A stretch of DNA of 64,000 bases from Thermoplasmata archaeon (GTDB lineage Archaea > Thermoplasmatota > Thermoplasmata > Thermoplasmatales > Thermoplasmataceae), in the NCBI GenBank assembly GCA_021817255.1, contig JAKAVO010000004.1, positions 1 through 64,000 of the forward strand. The letters run 5' to 3'. The stretch's first letter is position 1. Every line of letters starts with the position of its first letter. This document shows, in pieces, positions 52,639-61,409 of this stretch. A program made the position numbers and the translations under genes. Under the pieces are notes generated by a model. The model was not told where the DNA came from. It searched no databases and worked only from the letters and a program-made list of their open reading frames with translations.

Positions 52639-52670
52639 TGCCTTTCGCTTTCATCCCCTCGCCAAGTCAA

Positions 52671-52709
52671 GAAGCCTTCCAGCTCACAATGGATAAAAAC
52701 GTGACTTAA
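52671..52709 (+). pseudogene. Detached 3' end of the interrupted surface-protein gene
   Basis: GAAGCCTTC... encodes EAFQLTMDKNVT and TAA in the frame that continues the 50897 gene once the element is removed. It is now separated from its 5' part by 1.2 kb and has no start codon. Confidence 0.7.
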
Positions 52710-52749
52710 CATAAATATATGGTTTTTCATCCTATAACAACCACTTGTT

Positions 52750-53394
52750 CTAACCTATTTTCAATTTATAATAATTGCAGTATTGCTTAATGTTGCACTG
52801 GCTGCACAATGGGGAAACAGGTTTGCATACTTTTTTTCCAAACTCCACCATCATTGGGTTAAGCCCGAGCCATAAATCCTCAGGGATCAGCCTCCTGAGT
52901 TCCTGCTCTGTGGCATCCGGATCATCTGAGCCAGACCAGCCTATTCTTCTGCTGATTCTCTGGACATGGGTATCAACAGCAATGGCAGGAACGTTAAATC
53001 CATCTGCAAGCACTACATTGGCGGTCTTCCTTCCCACACCCTTTATTTCGGTTAGTTGCTCAATGGTTGCCGGCACTTTGCAATTGTATTTGTCCTTTAG
53101 CAGCTTTGCCGCATCAATCACCCTCTTTGCCTTTACGGTCTTGAATCCTACCCTGTCAATTATTGATAGCACATCTTCATATTTTGCCTCTGATAAGCCA
53201 TTGCAGTCCTTATATTTCTCATACAGCCCCCTGGCCGCCTTATCCGTTATAGCGTCCTTTGTCCTGTGGGACATTATGGTGCCAATCAAAACCCAGAATG
53301 GGTCAGAAAATTCAAAATGGTGGAGAGGGCTTTGGTCTCTCATCAAACTGATTATTTCAGAGAGAGAATGCCTGTTGTTGTCTTCATCAGCCAT
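52750..53394 (-). CDS. nth: Endonuclease III
   Basis: Base-excision repair glycosylase/AP lyase for oxidised pyrimidines; 214 residues. The helix-hairpin-helix is IKGVGRKTANVVLADGF with the catalytic Lys, and AVDTHVQRISRRIGW holds the catalytic Asp. The C-terminal 4Fe-4S loop is complete: CKPVSPLCSQCNIKQYC (C-x6-C-x2-C-x5-C). Divergent from the FAD protein gene. Confidence 0.95.
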   Translation of the reverse strand: MADEDNNRHSLSEIISLMRDQSPLHHFEFSDPFWVLIGTIMSHRTKDAITDKAARGLYEKYKDCNGLSEAKYEDVLSIIDRVGFKTVKAKRVIDAAKLLKDKYNCKVPATIEQLTEIKGVGRKTANVVLADGFNVPAIAVDTHVQRISRRIGWSGSDDPDATEQELRRLIPEDLWLGLNPMMVEFGKKVCKPVSPLCSQCNIKQYCNYYKLKIG

Positions 53395-53444
53395 AATTGA
53401 AGTGTAAATATAAACTATTTATAAAGTTAAGTGCATTGGGTTGC

Positions 53445-54386
53445 ATGGAAACTTACGAGTTCCTTATTCTCGGAGGTGGAATCACTGGTCTCCAAATAGG
53501 AAAAGAACTAAGAAATAAGGGTTTTAAGACATTGAATGTTGACAGATCCATGGATCTTGGGTATCCTGTTTCAGGAAGCTGTTTTGTATCCATAGAAATA
53601 TTCAACAGATATTTCAGGAAGTACGAAAAGCATGTTAATGGAATATTCTCGTCCATAATAATAGAAAATGGTGATTCTGAAGAAGAAATGCCTCTCCCAC
53701 CGGAAAAGAATATCATAAGCATGGACAGGGAAAAACTCGTAAGGGATATGGCTGCTGATCTTTCAGCCAGCGGAGGAAAGATTTTCATAGCTTCAACCAT
53801 AAGTTTGCCAGATGGGGAAAAGGATGGAAAATTGATGGCAGCTCTCAAAAGGGAAGGCAAAGATGAAACCGTAGAAGTGCAGAAAATTATCCTTGCAACA
53901 GGCAATCCGGAAGAGAAATTCCTCACTCACCAGAAGGACTGCAGAATATCAAGGATCAATGCAATATATGAAAGAGGAAGGCTCGGAAAGTTTCCTGCAG
54001 AAAGTTTTCGTGTAAAGCTCAACAACAATGGAATCTCAGTGGAAGCAATTTATATGGGTTCCAGGGAAACACTTCAAATAAATGGAAGAGGCAGTTCAAA
54101 AATATATTCAGAAGCTATTTTCAAATACGACGCTTTAACACATAACTGCTTTCCGTCAACAGTTCCATTTATAATTGCATCCGGCAATATGCTTGGAACA
54201 GAAAATTACACAGGTGCAGGCATCGGTTTTTCCATGGATTACAATAACTACCTGATTGAAAATCTGGAAAAAGAAAATTCATATGAAAACCTCAGGGATT
54301 GGTATATGTCAAAAAGGAACCAAAATAATTTCCTGAAAATGGATCCGGTGGATTCTATTCTATATAGAATTCCCATTTATTCATAA
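53445..54386 (+). CDS. FAD-dependent oxidoreductase, geranylgeranyl-reductase-like
   Basis: 313 residues. N-terminal FAD fold: YEFLILGGGITGLQIGKELR with LNVDRS following; PVSGSCF resembles the Cys region of geranylgeranyl reductases, and YTGAGIGFSMDYNN is the late flavin contact. It is much shorter than the 481-residue reductase at 16935 and lacks its Y-x-W-x-F-P motif, so substrate is unclear. ORF-track start TTG 53397 adds a doubtful tail; ATG 53445 (METYEFLILG) is preferred. Converges with srp54. Confidence 0.7.
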   Translation: METYEFLILGGGITGLQIGKELRNKGFKTLNVDRSMDLGYPVSGSCFVSIEIFNRYFRKYEKHVNGIFSSIIIENGDSEEEMPLPPEKNIISMDREKLVRDMAADLSASGGKIFIASTISLPDGEKDGKLMAALKREGKDETVEVQKIILATGNPEEKFLTHQKDCRISRINAIYERGRLGKFPAESFRVKLNNNGISVEAIYMGSRETLQINGRGSSKIYSEAIFKYDALTHNCFPSTVPFIIASGNMLGTENYTGAGIGFSMDYNNYLIENLEKENSYENLRDWYMSKRNQNNFLKMDPVDSILYRIPIYS

Positions 54387-54388
54387 AC

Positions 54389-55750
54389 TCAGTCGTCAAA
54401 TTCTTTCAGCAGGTCAGGGTTGCCTTTCATCTGCCCCCTCATCATCTTTTTCAGTGCACGGTTTCCTTTCATAAGTTTGGCATTTTCCTTCATTGCCCTG
54501 AATTCTTTCAGCAGGTTTCTAACATCCTGCTCCTGCGTGCCCGATCCCCTTGATACCCTTTTGATAACCTTTGCATTTATTATTTCCGGGTTTTCCAGTT
54601 CCTTATACGTCATTGAGTCAAGAATAACTGTGTATCTGCCTATTTTTTCCTGTGCAGCATCAATATCAAGCACATTGCCTGCTCCATTTGGCATTTTCCC
54701 GACAGGTATGGACTCAAACAATCTTTTCATAAGCGAGGGTTTGGCAAACTTTTCCCATATGTCATACATATCCATGAGGTTAAATTTTCCACTCATGATT
54801 TTTGTCATGGTTTCTTCGGCCTTTTCATCACTTATATCCGCTTCCTGGACAACATCAAGAAGCGCTTCAGGATCTCCAAGCCCCAGCAGCCTGCCAAGAA
54901 ACTTTTTGGGGTTGAATATCTCAAAGTCTTCAAGGTGTTCCCCGGTTCCAATCATGAATACCGGCACTCCGGTCTGGGCAACTGCACTGAGTGCACCTCC
55001 TGCCTTTCCTGTACCGTCCATTTTGGTTATTATGACTCCTGTTAACCCTGTAGCTTCCATAAGTGCATTGGCCTGGGGGCCCGCCTGCTGTCCAATTGTT
55101 GCATCTATAACCAGGAGAATTTCATCAGGGTTGACTGCTTTCTTCAGCTTTGAGATCTCATCGAGAAGATCTTCATCAAGGGAATCTCTTCCGCTTGTAT
55201 CAACAATCCTGACCTGAATGTCCTTCAATTCATCCATCGATTGGCTGAAAATCTTAACCGGATTCTTCTCGCCCTTTATTCCAAAAAACTTTGCACCTGT
55301 TTGACTGGCAAGGGTTTTGAGCTGTTCAAAGGCAGCCGGCCTGTGCACATCCGCTGCAACAAATCCCGTTGAAAGGCCTTTTTTTATAAAGAATCTCGCA
55401 AGTTTTCCCGCTGTTGTTGTTTTACCCTGCCCATAGAGCCCCACAAGCAATATTGTCTGTGGCTGTATCTTTAAGTTGGATGCCTTTCCAAGTATCCCAA
55501 GCAGCTCTTCATACACAATCTTCAGTATATAATCCTGCGGTGTCATCCCGGCAGGCGGTTTTTCATTTTCAGATCTTTCCTCAATCTTTTTGCTGAGTTC
55601 CATGGTCAGCTTGACATTCACATCCGCTTTGAGCAGTGCTCTCTGAATATCCCTAATCATTTCTTTAATGACATTTCTGTCAATATAACTTGAACCAGTT
55701 ATTTTTCTAAAAGTCTCCCTCAAAGAGGTTGATAAATTATCCAGGGCCAC
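54389..55750 (-). CDS. srp54: Signal recognition particle protein SRP54
   Basis: GTPase that binds signal peptides and SRP RNA to target proteins to the membrane. 453 residues: helical N domain, G domain with GLYGQGKTTTAGKLA, VRIVDTSGRDS and TKMDGTGKAGGAL, then a Met-rich M domain (MKGNRALKKMMRGQMKG). Normal archaeal length. The SRP RNA gene was not found in the window. The upstream TFS gene, 11 bases away, is probably co-transcribed. Confidence 0.96.
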   Translation of the reverse strand: MALDNLSTSLRETFRKITGSSYIDRNVIKEMIRDIQRALLKADVNVKLTMELSKKIEERSENEKPPAGMTPQDYILKIVYEELLGILGKASNLKIQPQTILLVGLYGQGKTTTAGKLARFFIKKGLSTGFVAADVHRPAAFEQLKTLASQTGAKFFGIKGEKNPVKIFSQSMDELKDIQVRIVDTSGRDSLDEDLLDEISKLKKAVNPDEILLVIDATIGQQAGPQANALMEATGLTGVIITKMDGTGKAGGALSAVAQTGVPVFMIGTGEHLEDFEIFNPKKFLGRLLGLGDPEALLDVVQEADISDEKAEETMTKIMSGKFNLMDMYDIWEKFAKPSLMKRLFESIPVGKMPNGAGNVLDIDAAQEKIGRYTVILDSMTYKELENPEIINAKVIKRVSRGSGTQEQDVRNLLKEFRAMKENAKLMKGNRALKKMMRGQMKGNPDLLKEFDD

Positions 55751-55761
55751 TGTTAATCACC

Positions 55762-56067
55762 CTAATATTCCCTCCATCTGTGGCCACACTTGGAACACGT
55801 ATAGATAGCTGTCTCAGGTTCATCTGCAGCTCTTGTTTGTTTCAGGACATAATATGCTCCTTTGTTTCCACATTTTGGGCATACTGCCTCTGAATCCATA
55901 GGCTCAATATGGACTTCTTCCCTAATCATCACTACATCCTTCTCCGTGCTCTTGGCTACTATTTTTCCGTCCACCTTTTTATTTCCTTTTTCTTCGTGTC
56001 CGCACACCTGGCATATATTTTTGTCTCTGCCCGGTATTATAAGTGATCCGCATTTTGAACAAAACAT
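55762..56067 (-). CDS. tfs: Transcription factor S (TFIIS-like)
   Basis: Stimulates RNA cleavage by stalled RNA polymerase. 101 residues with two zinc ribbons: MFCSKCGSLIIPG...CQVCG at the N-terminus and CPKCGNKGAYYVL...CSKCGHRW at the C-terminus. The tip of the second carries the acidic pair in TRAADEPETA, needed for cleavage. The ORF track adds 24 lysine-rich residues upstream; MFCSKCG is the family start. Confidence 0.93.
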   Translation of the reverse strand: MFCSKCGSLIIPGRDKNICQVCGHEEKGNKKVDGKIVAKSTEKDVVMIREEVHIEPMDSEAVCPKCGNKGAYYVLKQTRAADEPETAIYTCSKCGHRWREY

Positions 56068-56182
56068 AATTCCGTATATCCTGTCCTTATATTTGTCAAT
56101 TACTACAAGAATTTTATTTTTTTTAAAAGAATTCTTCATAATGGCGATGAAAATTTATTTTAAGAGTTAAGCATATGCATTT

Positions 56183-56872
56183 ATGGTAAAGCTTGATGAT
56201 GCCATCATAGCAAGGCTTGAACATGCTGGGCATAAATTTGAGATTTTAGTAGATCCTGATGCGGTTGAACGAATAAGAGAAGGAAAGCTGGATATGGAAA
56301 AAGATCTTGCCTCTGAAGATATTTTCAAGGATGCCAAAAAGGGAGATAAGGCAGGGGAAGATGCAATTAAGGAAGTATTCAAAACAGATGACCTTTCAAG
56401 AATAGTAACAGAAATCATAAAGAAAGGCCAGATTCAGCTAACCACTGAACAGAAACATAAAATGGTGGAGACGAAAAGAAAAATAATAATAAGCACCATC
56501 TCACGGGAAAGCATTAACCCACAGACCAACGCCCCAAATCCGCCGGCCAGAATTGAGGCAGCGATGGAAGAGGCAAAGATCCACATTGATCCTTTTAAGT
56601 CTGTAAATGAACAGATCAACCTGGTTCTCAAAGAGCTGAAGCCAATCATTCCCATAAGAATGGAAAAAGTGAAACTTGCTATTAAGGTGAGGGGAGAGGC
56701 ATACGGGAGAATGTATGGGGAAATCAGCCATGAAGGGCAGATAATTAAGGAAGAGTGGGGGAAAGACGGAAACTGGATGTGCGTTATTGAAGTGCCTGCC
56801 GGCCTGTACGGAGATGTAATGTCTGCACTGGGGCGAAGAGGGAAAGATGACATAGAAATACGGAAAATATAG
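56183..56872 (+). CDS. sdo1: SBDS/Sdo1 ribosome maturation protein
   Basis: Archaeal homologue of the Shwachman-Bodian-Diamond protein, which helps free anti-association factors from the large ribosomal subunit. 229 residues in three domains: N-terminal FYSH (RLEHAGHKFEILVDPDAVERIREG), central helical part, and a ferredoxin-like C-terminal domain (RMEKVKLAIKVRGEAYGRMY...VIEVPAGLYGDVMSALGRRGK). It opens the conserved archaeal exosome/ribosome gene cluster. Confidence 0.93.
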   Translation: MVKLDDAIIARLEHAGHKFEILVDPDAVERIREGKLDMEKDLASEDIFKDAKKGDKAGEDAIKEVFKTDDLSRIVTEIIKKGQIQLTTEQKHKMVETKRKIIISTISRESINPQTNAPNPPARIEAAMEEAKIHIDPFKSVNEQINLVLKELKPIIPIRMEKVKLAIKVRGEAYGRMYGEISHEGQIIKEEWGKDGNWMCVIEVPAGLYGDVMSALGRRGKDDIEIRKI

Positions 56873-57041
56873 GGGGCGAAGAAAGTTAATTCCAATAGTA
56901 TAACAGATAAATAAAAGAAATAATAAATAATAAGTTTTCATAGCCCATACAAAGAGAAAAACCAATAGATAAAACATGGAATGTATTAATTGCAATGAGA
57001 AATTAAGGATGTGATTTAAGACGAGAGAAATAAAACAGATT

Positions 57042-57716
57042 GTGTTTCCAGGGGAGGACATTGAACCGGGAGACCTTAAACCAAGAAATGGATTGCACCG
57101 AGATCCAGACGGAAAATACACTTCTCAATATTTTGGTGTAATTCAAAAAGGAGATGAATATATTGACATAGTTCCGTTTAGCGGAAGCTATTTTCCAAGG
57201 CGCGGTGACAAGGTTATTGGAAAAATTATGGATGTTGGCCCGTCAATGTGGACGGTTGACATAAAATCACCATATATGACAATGCTTCACATGAACGACA
57301 CTCCATGGAGAACTATATCCGGCGATCTGAAGAAATTTTTAACAAGTGGCGATTACATATATGCCAGAGTTATGAATGTTAACGAAATAAAGGAAAGCTG
57401 GATAACACTGAAAGAGCCGGGAATTGGGTTGAGAAAACTGGAAGGTGGCCATATAATGTCAATCCCAGCTCCAAAGGTTCCGAGAATAATCGGCAAAAAC
57501 GGTTCGATGGTAAATATGGTGAAGGATGCCACATTTACAAGAATTGTAATAGGGCAGAACGGCCTGATATGGATAGACGGCCTTCCGGAAAATGTCATCG
57601 TTGCTTCTGAAGCAATCGGATTGATAGAGACTGAAGCACACGCAACTGGTTTAACAGATAGAATAACAGAATACTTGAAAAGTAAAAAAGGTGAAATTAA
57701 TGGGAACACCCAGTGA
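57042..57716 (+). CDS. rrp4: Exosome RNA-binding subunit Rrp4
   Basis: Cap subunit that recruits RNA to the archaeal exosome. N-terminal domain, S1 domain (GDKVIGKIMDVGPSMWTVDIKSP) and KH domain (VPRIIGKNGSMVNMVKDATF with GKNG). 224 residues from GTG 57042. In-frame upstream codons give TREIKQIVFPGEDI, close to the family's usual RKIVLPGD start, yet no ATG, GTG or TTG exists there. The true start may be GTG 57042 or an unusual codon (ATA 57030, ATT 57039). Confidence 0.9.
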   Translation: MFPGEDIEPGDLKPRNGLHRDPDGKYTSQYFGVIQKGDEYIDIVPFSGSYFPRRGDKVIGKIMDVGPSMWTVDIKSPYMTMLHMNDTPWRTISGDLKKFLTSGDYIYARVMNVNEIKESWITLKEPGIGLRKLEGGHIMSIPAPKVPRIIGKNGSMVNMVKDATFTRIVIGQNGLIWIDGLPENVIVASEAIGLIETEAHATGLTDRITEYLKSKKGEINGNTQ

Positions 57717-58452
57717 TAAGAAACTCATAAATGAAAATGGACTAAGGCTGGACGGCAGAGGAGACGAAGAACTGAGACCGATAAAGATTACAACCGATGT
57801 TCTTGAGAGGGCAGACGGGAGTGCTTTCATGGAATGGGGAGGGAACAAAATCCTTGTAGCCGTATACGGGCCAAGGGAAGCATACCCCAAACATACGCAG
57901 GATATTGAAAAAAGCGTTATCAAAGCAAGGTACAACATGGCTGCATTTTCAGTGGACGAAAGGAAAAGGCCGGGACCGGACAGAAGGTCAACAGAAATAT
58001 CAAAGGTAATCTCTGAAGCATTGAGCGCTGCAGTGCTCGTTGAGCAATTCCCCAGAACACAGATTGATGTATTCATAGAGGTAGTCCAGGCAGATGCAGG
58101 AACAAGAATTGCAAGTTTAACGGCAGCATCAGTTGCACTGGCATCAGCAGGAATTCCAATGAGGGACATGGTTGTGGGCTGCTCGGCAGGAAAGGTGGAG
58201 GACAGAATTGTACTGGATCTTTCAAAGGATGAAGACAACTTTGGCCAGGCAGATCTCCCGATGGCTGTGCTTTCAAAGGATAAACAGGTAGTTTTGGCAC
58301 AGATGGACGGAGACCTTTCAAAAGAAGAATTCGGGAAGGCAACTGAAATGATAATAAAAGCTACGGACAGAATTGCTGATATTCAAAGAAAGGCACTTTC
58401 GGAAAAGTATAAAATTGAAAATCTGCCAGAACCAGAATCAGGAGGTGAATAA
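57700..58452 (+). CDS. rrp41: Exosome catalytic subunit Rrp41
   Basis: RNase PH-fold 3'-5' exoribonuclease that forms the active sites of the hexameric exosome ring. 250 residues. LRLDGRGDEELRPIKITTDV is the N-terminal signature; KRPGPDRRSTEISKVISEAL and VVQADAGTRIASLTAASVAL are active-site blocks, and ADLPMAVLSKD holds the metal-binding Asp. ATG 57700 follows AGGTGA and is preferred over GTG 57691. Overlaps rrp4 by 17 bases. Confidence 0.95.
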   Translation: MGTPSDKKLINENGLRLDGRGDEELRPIKITTDVLERADGSAFMEWGGNKILVAVYGPREAYPKHTQDIEKSVIKARYNMAAFSVDERKRPGPDRRSTEISKVISEALSAAVLVEQFPRTQIDVFIEVVQADAGTRIASLTAASVALASAGIPMRDMVVGCSAGKVEDRIVLDLSKDEDNFGQADLPMAVLSKDKQVVLAQMDGDLSKEEFGKATEMIIKATDRIADIQRKALSEKYKIENLPEPESGGE

Positions 58453-59238
58453 ATGCCCAAAGACGCAAGTGGAATTTTATCAGAAATCAAGAAGGGATAT
58501 ATAAGCAAAAAGTTGAAAGAAGGGCTAAGGGGAGACCAGAGGAAGCTGGATGAATTCAGATCTATAAGAATAGAGCCAAACTTCGTTCCAAGGGCACAGG
58601 GCTCAGCATTTGTAAACCTGGGAAAAACAAAAGTCCTCGTAGGGGTTAAAATAGAATCAGGCGAACCATTCCCGGATACGCCAAACCAGGGTGTTCTTAC
58701 AACTAACGTCGAACTCCTTCCAATGGCATTTCCCACATTTGAGCCAGGCCCACCAAACGAGGAATCCATAGAAATAGCAAGGGTTGTTGACAGGGGAATC
58801 AGGGAAAGCAAAATGATCGACCTTGAGAAATTGTGTGTAGAGCCGGCAAAGAAAGTTATGATAGTATTTGTCGACATTGATGTTCTGGACTTTGACGGGA
58901 ACCTGATAGATGCCTGCACAATGGGTGTGGTAACAGCACTGCATACAGCAACGTATAAAGTGGACGAGTCATCGCCTGAGACAAAGTTGCCAGTAAATTC
59001 AATGCCAATCTCCGTAACCATGGCAAAAATAGGGGATGAGCTGGTCTGTGATCCTGACGTTGAAGAGGAACAGATGTCGGATGCAAGGTTAACTGTGACT
59101 TTCACTGAGGATGGGCACATTAGAGCTATGCAAAAGGGAAACTCAGGTTCATTTTCCATGGATCAGGTTAAAAAGGGAATTGACATGTCGGAAGCAGTAG
59201 GAAATAAAATAAGAGAATACATTAAAGGGGTGATTTAG
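58453..59238 (+). CDS. rrp42: Exosome ring subunit Rrp42
   Basis: Catalytically inactive RNase PH-fold partner of Rrp41 in the exosome ring. 261 residues. Signature [31 protein letters not shown] and [23 protein letters not shown] match the family; the RNase PH active-site Asp region is altered as usual for Rrp42. Starts on the base after the rrp41 stop with GGAGGTGAATAA upstream. Confidence 0.95.
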   Translation: MPKDASGILSEIKKGYISKKLKEGLRGDQRKLDEFRSIRIEPNFVPRAQGSAFVNLGKTKVLVGVKIESGEPFPDTPNQGVLTTNVELLPMAFPTFEPGPPNEESIEIARVVDRGIRESKMIDLEKLCVEPAKKVMIVFVDIDVLDFDGNLIDACTMGVVTALHTATYKVDESSPETKLPVNSMPISVTMAKIGDELVCDPDVEEEQMSDARLTVTFTEDGHIRAMQKGNSGSFSMDQVKKGIDMSEAVGNKIREYIKGVI

Positions 59239-59240
59239 AG

Positions 59241-59501
59241 ATGTCAAGAAGAACTTTAAAGGTTGGGCCAGCAGGGAGATTTGGACCCAGATACGGTGTT
59301 ACTGTAAGGAAGGTATGGAGTGAAATATACAAACAGAAGAAAGCGAAATACGAATGCCCAAAGTGCAAGCAGCTTAAGGTTGTCAGAGTAGCATCTGGAA
59401 TTTGGAACTGCAGGCACTGTGGATACAAATTTGCAGGAGGATCCTACAATCCGGAGTTCTCTCAGAAAGTTAAGGAAGAACTGGTGAAAAATGCAGTATA
59501 A
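59241..59501 (+). CDS. rpl37ae: Large-subunit ribosomal protein L37Ae (eL43)
   Basis: 86 residues with a C2C2 zinc ribbon: [21 protein letters not shown] then [27 protein letters not shown] is the family N-terminal block. Its stop overlaps the rpoP start by 11 bases, consistent with one operon. Confidence 0.95.
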   Translation: MSRRTLKVGPAGRFGPRYGVTVRKVWSEIYKQKKAKYECPKCKQLKVVRVASGIWNCRHCGYKFAGGSYNPEFSQKVKEELVKNAV

Positions 59502-59625
59502 GTGCATAAGATGTGGAAGAATACTTGAAAAATCTCTTGGAACAAATGAGATAGAATGCGAGTGTGGTTCAAGAGTATTTTTGAAGGAAAGGCCAAATAT
59601 AGAAAAAGAAGTTAACTCAAGATGA
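59491..59625 (+). CDS. rpoP: RNA polymerase subunit P (Rpb12/RpoP)
   Basis: 44 residues, too short for the ORF track: [19 protein letters not shown] then [15 protein letters not shown]. The zinc-binding cysteines (C-x-x-C and C-x-C) and length match archaeal RpoP. It overlaps the L37Ae gene, the usual archaeal order. Confidence 0.93.
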   Translation: MQYKCIRCGRILEKSLGTNEIECECGSRVFLKERPNIEKEVNSR

Positions 59626-59634
59626 GTATATAAT

Positions 59635-60792
59635 ATGGGCTTATTCACTGAGTTATCCAGTGAAAACCTGTGTGTGAGATGCACAGGCAGGGTCTTTGCA
59701 AATGTTGGCCACTCTTTAACAAACACCGAGCGTGGCAACCGGATTTTTTTTACATCGAAGTGCTTTGGCGAGGAGATTTTATTAAAGGAGGAAAAGGAGT
59801 GTTCTTTGTGTTCAGGAATATTTCTGGAGATTCCAAAATATGCAGGGGAAATCAGAAAAAGGCTCGCAGATTATGAATACAGCACTGTGCTTATAGGTTC
59901 TTCATTCCCTAAGGATTTGTTGAAACGCGAAGAAGAAATCCAGTCAAAATTTGGTGGACTGGGCGAACCGGTAAAGAAAGAATTTAGCAGGGAACTTGGC
60001 AAGTTTTACTCAGAACTCACTGGCAAGGATTTTGACAGGGAAGATCCAGACATAATGGTAAAGGTGAATGTCGAATATATGTCCATAGATTTTCAGATCA
60101 AATCCCTCCTCATTTATGGGGTGTATAACAAAACCATAAGGGGAATCCCGCAGACGAGATGGATAAAATATTCTGAAAAAACAGACACGGTGGAATCTAT
60201 AATCGGGGAGCAGCTCATGGCTCTGGGAAAAGGAACGGACTTTGCACTCCACGGTGCGGGAAGAGAGGATGTTGATGTGAGGATGCTCGGCAACGGAAGA
60301 GAATTTGTTATTGAACTCACCCAGCCAAAGATAAGATCTGTAAACCTGATGAAACTGGAGGAGAATATTAATAATTTAAACAGGGGAGTTTCAGTTTCAT
60401 CGCTGCGGCAGTCAAGCAGGGAAGAAATTAAGAAAATTAAGGATGAAAAGCACTACAAAACGTATGTTGCCAGGCTTCAATCAGGAGAACCTCTGCAATG
60501 CGAAAAGTTAAGGGAAATATGTAGGGAATTTAACGGGAAAGTTATATATCAAAGGACACCATTACGAGTTAGCAGTTCCAGATCTGATCGGATACGGGAA
60601 AGAAGAATAGCGGAAATGACAGTAGAGTGTTCACCAGACGGCGATCACATATTAACTATAGAGGCTGAGGCTGGCACCTATATCAAAGAACTGGTAAGTG
60701 GGGACGATGGCAGAACCAAGCCCAGTCTGGCTGAGAGGTTAGGCATGGATGTAAAGGTCAGGGAACTGGATGTAGTAATGATCAAAAGGTGA
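59635..60792 (+). CDS. pus10: tRNA pseudouridine synthase Pus10
   Basis: Makes pseudouridine at positions 54 and 55 of archaeal tRNAs. 385 residues. N-terminal zinc/THUMP-like part (CVRCTGRVFANVGHSL, CSLCSGIF) and a C-terminal catalytic domain with the nucleophile Asp in HGAGREDVDVRMLG, then GREFVIELTQPKIR and EAEAGTYIKELVSGD. ATG start ten bases after rpoP. Confidence 0.92.
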   Translation: MGLFTELSSENLCVRCTGRVFANVGHSLTNTERGNRIFFTSKCFGEEILLKEEKECSLCSGIFLEIPKYAGEIRKRLADYEYSTVLIGSSFPKDLLKREEEIQSKFGGLGEPVKKEFSRELGKFYSELTGKDFDREDPDIMVKVNVEYMSIDFQIKSLLIYGVYNKTIRGIPQTRWIKYSEKTDTVESIIGEQLMALGKGTDFALHGAGREDVDVRMLGNGREFVIELTQPKIRSVNLMKLEENINNLNRGVSVSSLRQSSREEIKKIKDEKHYKTYVARLQSGEPLQCEKLREICREFNGKVIYQRTPLRVSSSRSDRIRERRIAEMTVECSPDGDHILTIEAEAGTYIKELVSGDDGRTKPSLAERLGMDVKVRELDVVMIKR

Positions 60793-60797
60793 AGAAT

Positions 60798-61094
60798 ATG
60801 GTACGAATGTCACATGGACCAAGATCAGGGTCAAGAATGACCATGACGAAGCGTTTAAAGGATAGAGGCATGCCAAGAATCAACTCATACATGAGAAAAT
60901 TCGAAGTAGGAGAGTTCGTGGCAGTGAGCATTGATCCCTCAATACACAAAGGAATGCCTTTCCACAATTTTCAGGGGTTTACCGGAGTTATTGAAGGCAT
61001 GCAGGGAAGATGCTACCTCCTGGGAATCAAGGTGGGCGGCGTAAAAAAGACAATAATAGCAGACCCCGTGCATTTGAAGAAAATCAAGGTGTAG
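60798..61094 (+). CDS. rpl21e: Large-subunit ribosomal protein L21e
   Basis: 98 residues from ATG 60798: MVRMSHGPRSGSRMTMTKRL, FEVGEFVAVSIDPSIHKGMP and FQGFTGVIEGMQGRCYLLGI are the family blocks. The ORF-track GTG 60789 overlaps the pus10 stop and adds only MKN. Basic, RNA-binding, and part of the same operon. Confidence 0.94.
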   Translation: MVRMSHGPRSGSRMTMTKRLKDRGMPRINSYMRKFEVGEFVAVSIDPSIHKGMPFHNFQGFTGVIEGMQGRCYLLGIKVGGVKKTIIADPVHLKKIKV

Positions 61095-61096
61095 GG

Positions 61097-61405
61097 ATGA
61101 ATATAAAATATATCACATCTTCAGAAGCAAAAGACAAACTCCAGGAATTAAAAGAAAATTCTCCTGTTGAGGCAAAGGAATTTGATTATGTGAGGCAGTT
61201 TTCCAGGCTTAGCAAGAAAGACGCGGTTGAAGCAGTTAAAAAGGTTTCAGCGCTATCAGGTTTTTCAGAAGAAGTAAGTGTAAAAATAGTAGATTTGATG
61301 CCTTCAAATATGGAACAGATGCTGGCAGTTCTAAACTCTTATAAACTGACTCCGAAAGATGAAGTTTTAAGTAGTATAATAGATTATTTAAAAGAATTAC
61401 AGTGA
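61097..61405 (+). CDS. rpoF: RNA polymerase subunit F (Rpb4/RpoF)
   Basis: 102 residues forming part of the polymerase stalk with Rpb7. MNIKYITSSEAKDKLQEL and FDYVRQFSRLSKKDAVEAVKKV, LSGFSEEVSVKIVDLMPSNMEQMLAVL and KDEVLSSIIDYLKEL match the family. The ORF track starts inside L21e; ATG 61097 follows the L21e stop by two bases. Confidence 0.92.
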   Translation: MNIKYITSSEAKDKLQELKENSPVEAKEFDYVRQFSRLSKKDAVEAVKKVSALSGFSEEVSVKIVDLMPSNMEQMLAVLNSYKLTPKDEVLSSIIDYLKELQ

Positions 61406-61409
61406 TATT

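Larger units (their letters stand above)
51447..52665 (-). mobile_element. Intact tnpB-only IS200/IS605-family element, 1219 bp
   Basis: Boundaries follow from the interrupted gene. Both flanks share AGTCAA (51446-51451 and 52665-52670), and deleting one copy plus the interior restores the host reading frame. On the element strand the left end follows TTGAC and the right end is ...GTAGTTGAC. The known element ISDra2 also uses TTGA-type target and right-end sites. The element has subterminal hairpins at both ends and no direct target duplication, as expected for this family. It carries tnpB only, so movement would need a TnpA from elsewhere. Confidence 0.82.

Noticed and set aside
58383-59159. 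258-residue minus-strand ORF antisense to rrp42
   Set aside because: Ser/Pro/Thr-rich shadow of a well-supported gene. The same holds for minus-strand 24878-25639 (radA), 57651-58238 (rrp41), 2685-3287 (rnhB) and 14978-15520 (carB), and for plus-strand 54420-55217 (srp54).
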